A stretch of 64,000 nt of DNA, taken from NCBI GenBank assembly GCA_001643675.2, contig LSRY02000043.1:186001-250000 (forward strand), read 5' to 3'. The position numbers and the translations under genes were made by a program. Every line of letters begins with the position of its first letter. Positions within the stretch are counted from its first letter, which is position 1. The notes beneath the pieces were generated by a model that saw only the letters and a list, made by a program, of their open reading frames with translations, made no database searches and was not told the DNA's origin. This DNA comes from Monocercomonoides exilis (taxonomy: Eukaryota; Preaxostyla; Oxymonadida; Polymastigidae). Below are positions 62,306 through 64,000 of the stretch, piece after piece.

Positions 62306-62561
62306 ATTTTGTTAAATTTTCATGATTTTATTATTTTGTTTTTATGTTTGCAAAGTTTTGATTGAAAATATAATTTTGTGAATTATTAAAAGATAAGAAG
62401 AATTATTTATTTTGTAAATGGGAAAAAAAAGTTGTACGGATGGATAAAAAATTGTTGTATCTATTGTAAATAGGAAGATAGATTTTCATTGGTCTATCTT
62501 TCACATATTGAAAATAACATCTTTCAAGATTGAACACTGATCGTGCCCTTATCTCGTGAAA

Positions 62562-64000
62562 ATGTCCAATCGTATTTTTGCCCCTCCTGTGAAATATAAG
62601 AGTGAAGTTTGTGTTACATTTCAATTTTCATTAAATTCTTTTAATTTTAATGTCCTTTGTTCTATTTATTAACAAAGCTTTTCTCTTATAAGATTTCTCA
62701 AGAAAAAATCATAAAAGATGGGGTACAACTTGCGATAGCACAAAAAAGAGCAGTTCGTTTATTTTGTTGATTAGTTAATAGTTAATGGAAATGGTGTTTT
62801 TCTTTGATTTTTTTAGATTATGATCATTCCAGACGGGAAATCTGTTGATTTATATGATCCACTCTCAGGCACCAACCGCTCAATTAAATCAATGGTTTTT
62901 ATTTTTAACTTGCTGACGTTTTATTTTTATATTTGGAATTATTCTTTTAGCCTTCTCGTCCAATTAGCTCTGTTTCAATTTTTGGTGATAATGACTCTTT
63001 GTTAATTGCTGAAACTGGTAAGCGCTCGAGTGCAATGGCTTTTAGCATCGAAAGTGGGAAGCAGATGACATCTCTTTTTGTACCATTTGAAAACGGAATA
63101 CTTGCGCTTGATGTCAGTAGAACCTCACAGACTGCACTTCTTCTTTCAGTGCCAGTTACAATGTCGGTTAGCCAACCATCTTCAACTGCTCCTGAAGGGC
63201 CGGGAGCATTCTCTTTTGAAAGTGCAAGTGGTGCTAAAATTGTAGTTGGTGGTGGAGTTCATTCAATGGAAGTCAAAACAATGCTGCAACAAGAATTTCT
63301 AGCCTGGCAATGGGGAGTTGACAAAAATAACACCATGTCAACAACAAGGTTGTTTGAGCCTTATGAAGTGAATGTATGCGCGTTTTCTATTTCTCATTTT
63401 CAAATTTCTTTCTTTTATTTTGAATATCAAACGATTAATCTTCTTTCTTTTGCGAAATGCAATTTATCATTTTTAGCATTCTGTTAAGTCGAATCCATCG
63501 GATTCTTCTGAATTTGCTACGACGAGTTTGTCGCAAGTCACATTTTGGGGAATTAGAGGAAGAAGCGTTTGCAATTCAAATTAATGTTATGATTGACTTG
63601 ACATATTTGTGTTCTTATGCTATTCATTAATGTTATCTTTTTTAACTTAATCAATTTTATGAACTTAACAATAATTTGAAATTTGTTTTATCCTTCTATT
63701 TCTACTGACTCGAACCCAAATAACCAAAACATACTCCTTTCAATCCCATTTTCCTCTTATTTCTTTCTTTTTTTTTAATCTCAGCTTGTGATGTCCTCAC
63801 CATCTGTGGAGAATCTTGGCCCCAGTGGCAGTCTGGGCACATTTGTCGATACAGCCTTCATTCCAGGCGGCAATCGAGCCATCACCGTCACCAACAGCGG
63901 TGTGGCTGTCGTGTGGGAGAGGCCTGCCGGCTCAAACGCACACTCAAAGCCAACTTCTTTCTCCAATTCGAGAAAAAGACCACAGTTTGAGAGGCAGGCG
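62562..64000 (+). CDS. CFAP251/WDR66-like WD40 flagellar protein, 5' part
   Basis: Six exons are readable before the window ends (62562..62606, 62693..62752, 62817..62894, 62951..63373, 63477..63566, 63785..>64000), all joined in phase 0. Introns are 86, 64, 56, 103 and 218 nt. The protein shows WD40-type strands: I-I-P-D-G-K-S-V-D-L-Y-D, S-S-V-S-I-F-G-D-N-D, S-Q-V-T-F-W-G-I, and F-I-P-G-G-N-R-A-I-T-V-T-N-S-G-V-A-V-V-W-E. The order of repeats and the W-Q-W-G-V-D motif resemble CFAP251 (WDR66), a calmodulin- and radial-spoke-associated axonemal protein; that name is tentative because only about 300 residues are visible. The first three exons are only 45, 60 and 78 nt. Confidence 0.7.

Overview
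This is a eukaryotic nuclear window. Intron-split genes lie on both strands, with AT-rich spacers and very long Ser-, Glu- and Lys-rich low-complexity stretches. Conserved eukaryotic genes can be read once introns are removed: SUMO, Hikeshi/OPI10, CPSF2 (CPSF100), a FAM177-type protein, an AlaX-type editing protein, a CFAP251/WDR66-like flagellar WD40 protein and a six-helix ferric-reductase/NADPH-oxidase. Together with a huge beta-helix/transmembrane/pseudokinase family member and short introns, this points to an oxymonad flagellate (Preaxostyla, Monocercomonoides-like). That assignment is inference from gene content. TAA, TAG and TGA all end intact genes, so the standard genetic code applies.

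Layout. 1-1452: 3' end of an unrecognised helical protein (+). 1453-3793: spacer with a dispersed-repeat copy. 3794-14480: three + strand genes for low-complexity coiled-coil proteins, the first two being tandem paralogs. 15209-21678: a 2,090-residue Ser-rich IQ-motif protein (-). 22061-22769: Hikeshi (+). 23528-36686: a single six-exon gene (-) for a ~4,190-residue FYVE-like/armadillo protein. 37280-37649: SUMO (+). 38866-39985: a frameshifted alpha-helical family member (-). 41293-49218: a receptor-like gene (-) that keeps one frame but carries nine internal stops. 51313-51442: a (TG)65 microsatellite, followed by a small coiled-coil ORF. 52063-55406: NOX/ferric reductase (-). 55475-56048: FAM177-like (+). 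56214-61093: CPSF2 (-). 61338-62305: AlaX-type protein (+). 62562 to the end: CFAP251-like (+, cut off).

The genes are not an operon; neighbours are mostly unrelated housekeeping genes. Several pairs start back to back over short spacers (68 bp NOX/FAM177; 244 bp CPSF2/AlaX; 382 bp IQ gene/Hikeshi; 593 bp FYVE-ARM/SUMO), suggesting shared bidirectional promoters. I inferred 35 introns (43-233 nt) by requiring GT..AG ends, phase agreement and protein continuity; 27 of the donors read GTNTG. Exon joins are by eye and have not been tested against RNA.
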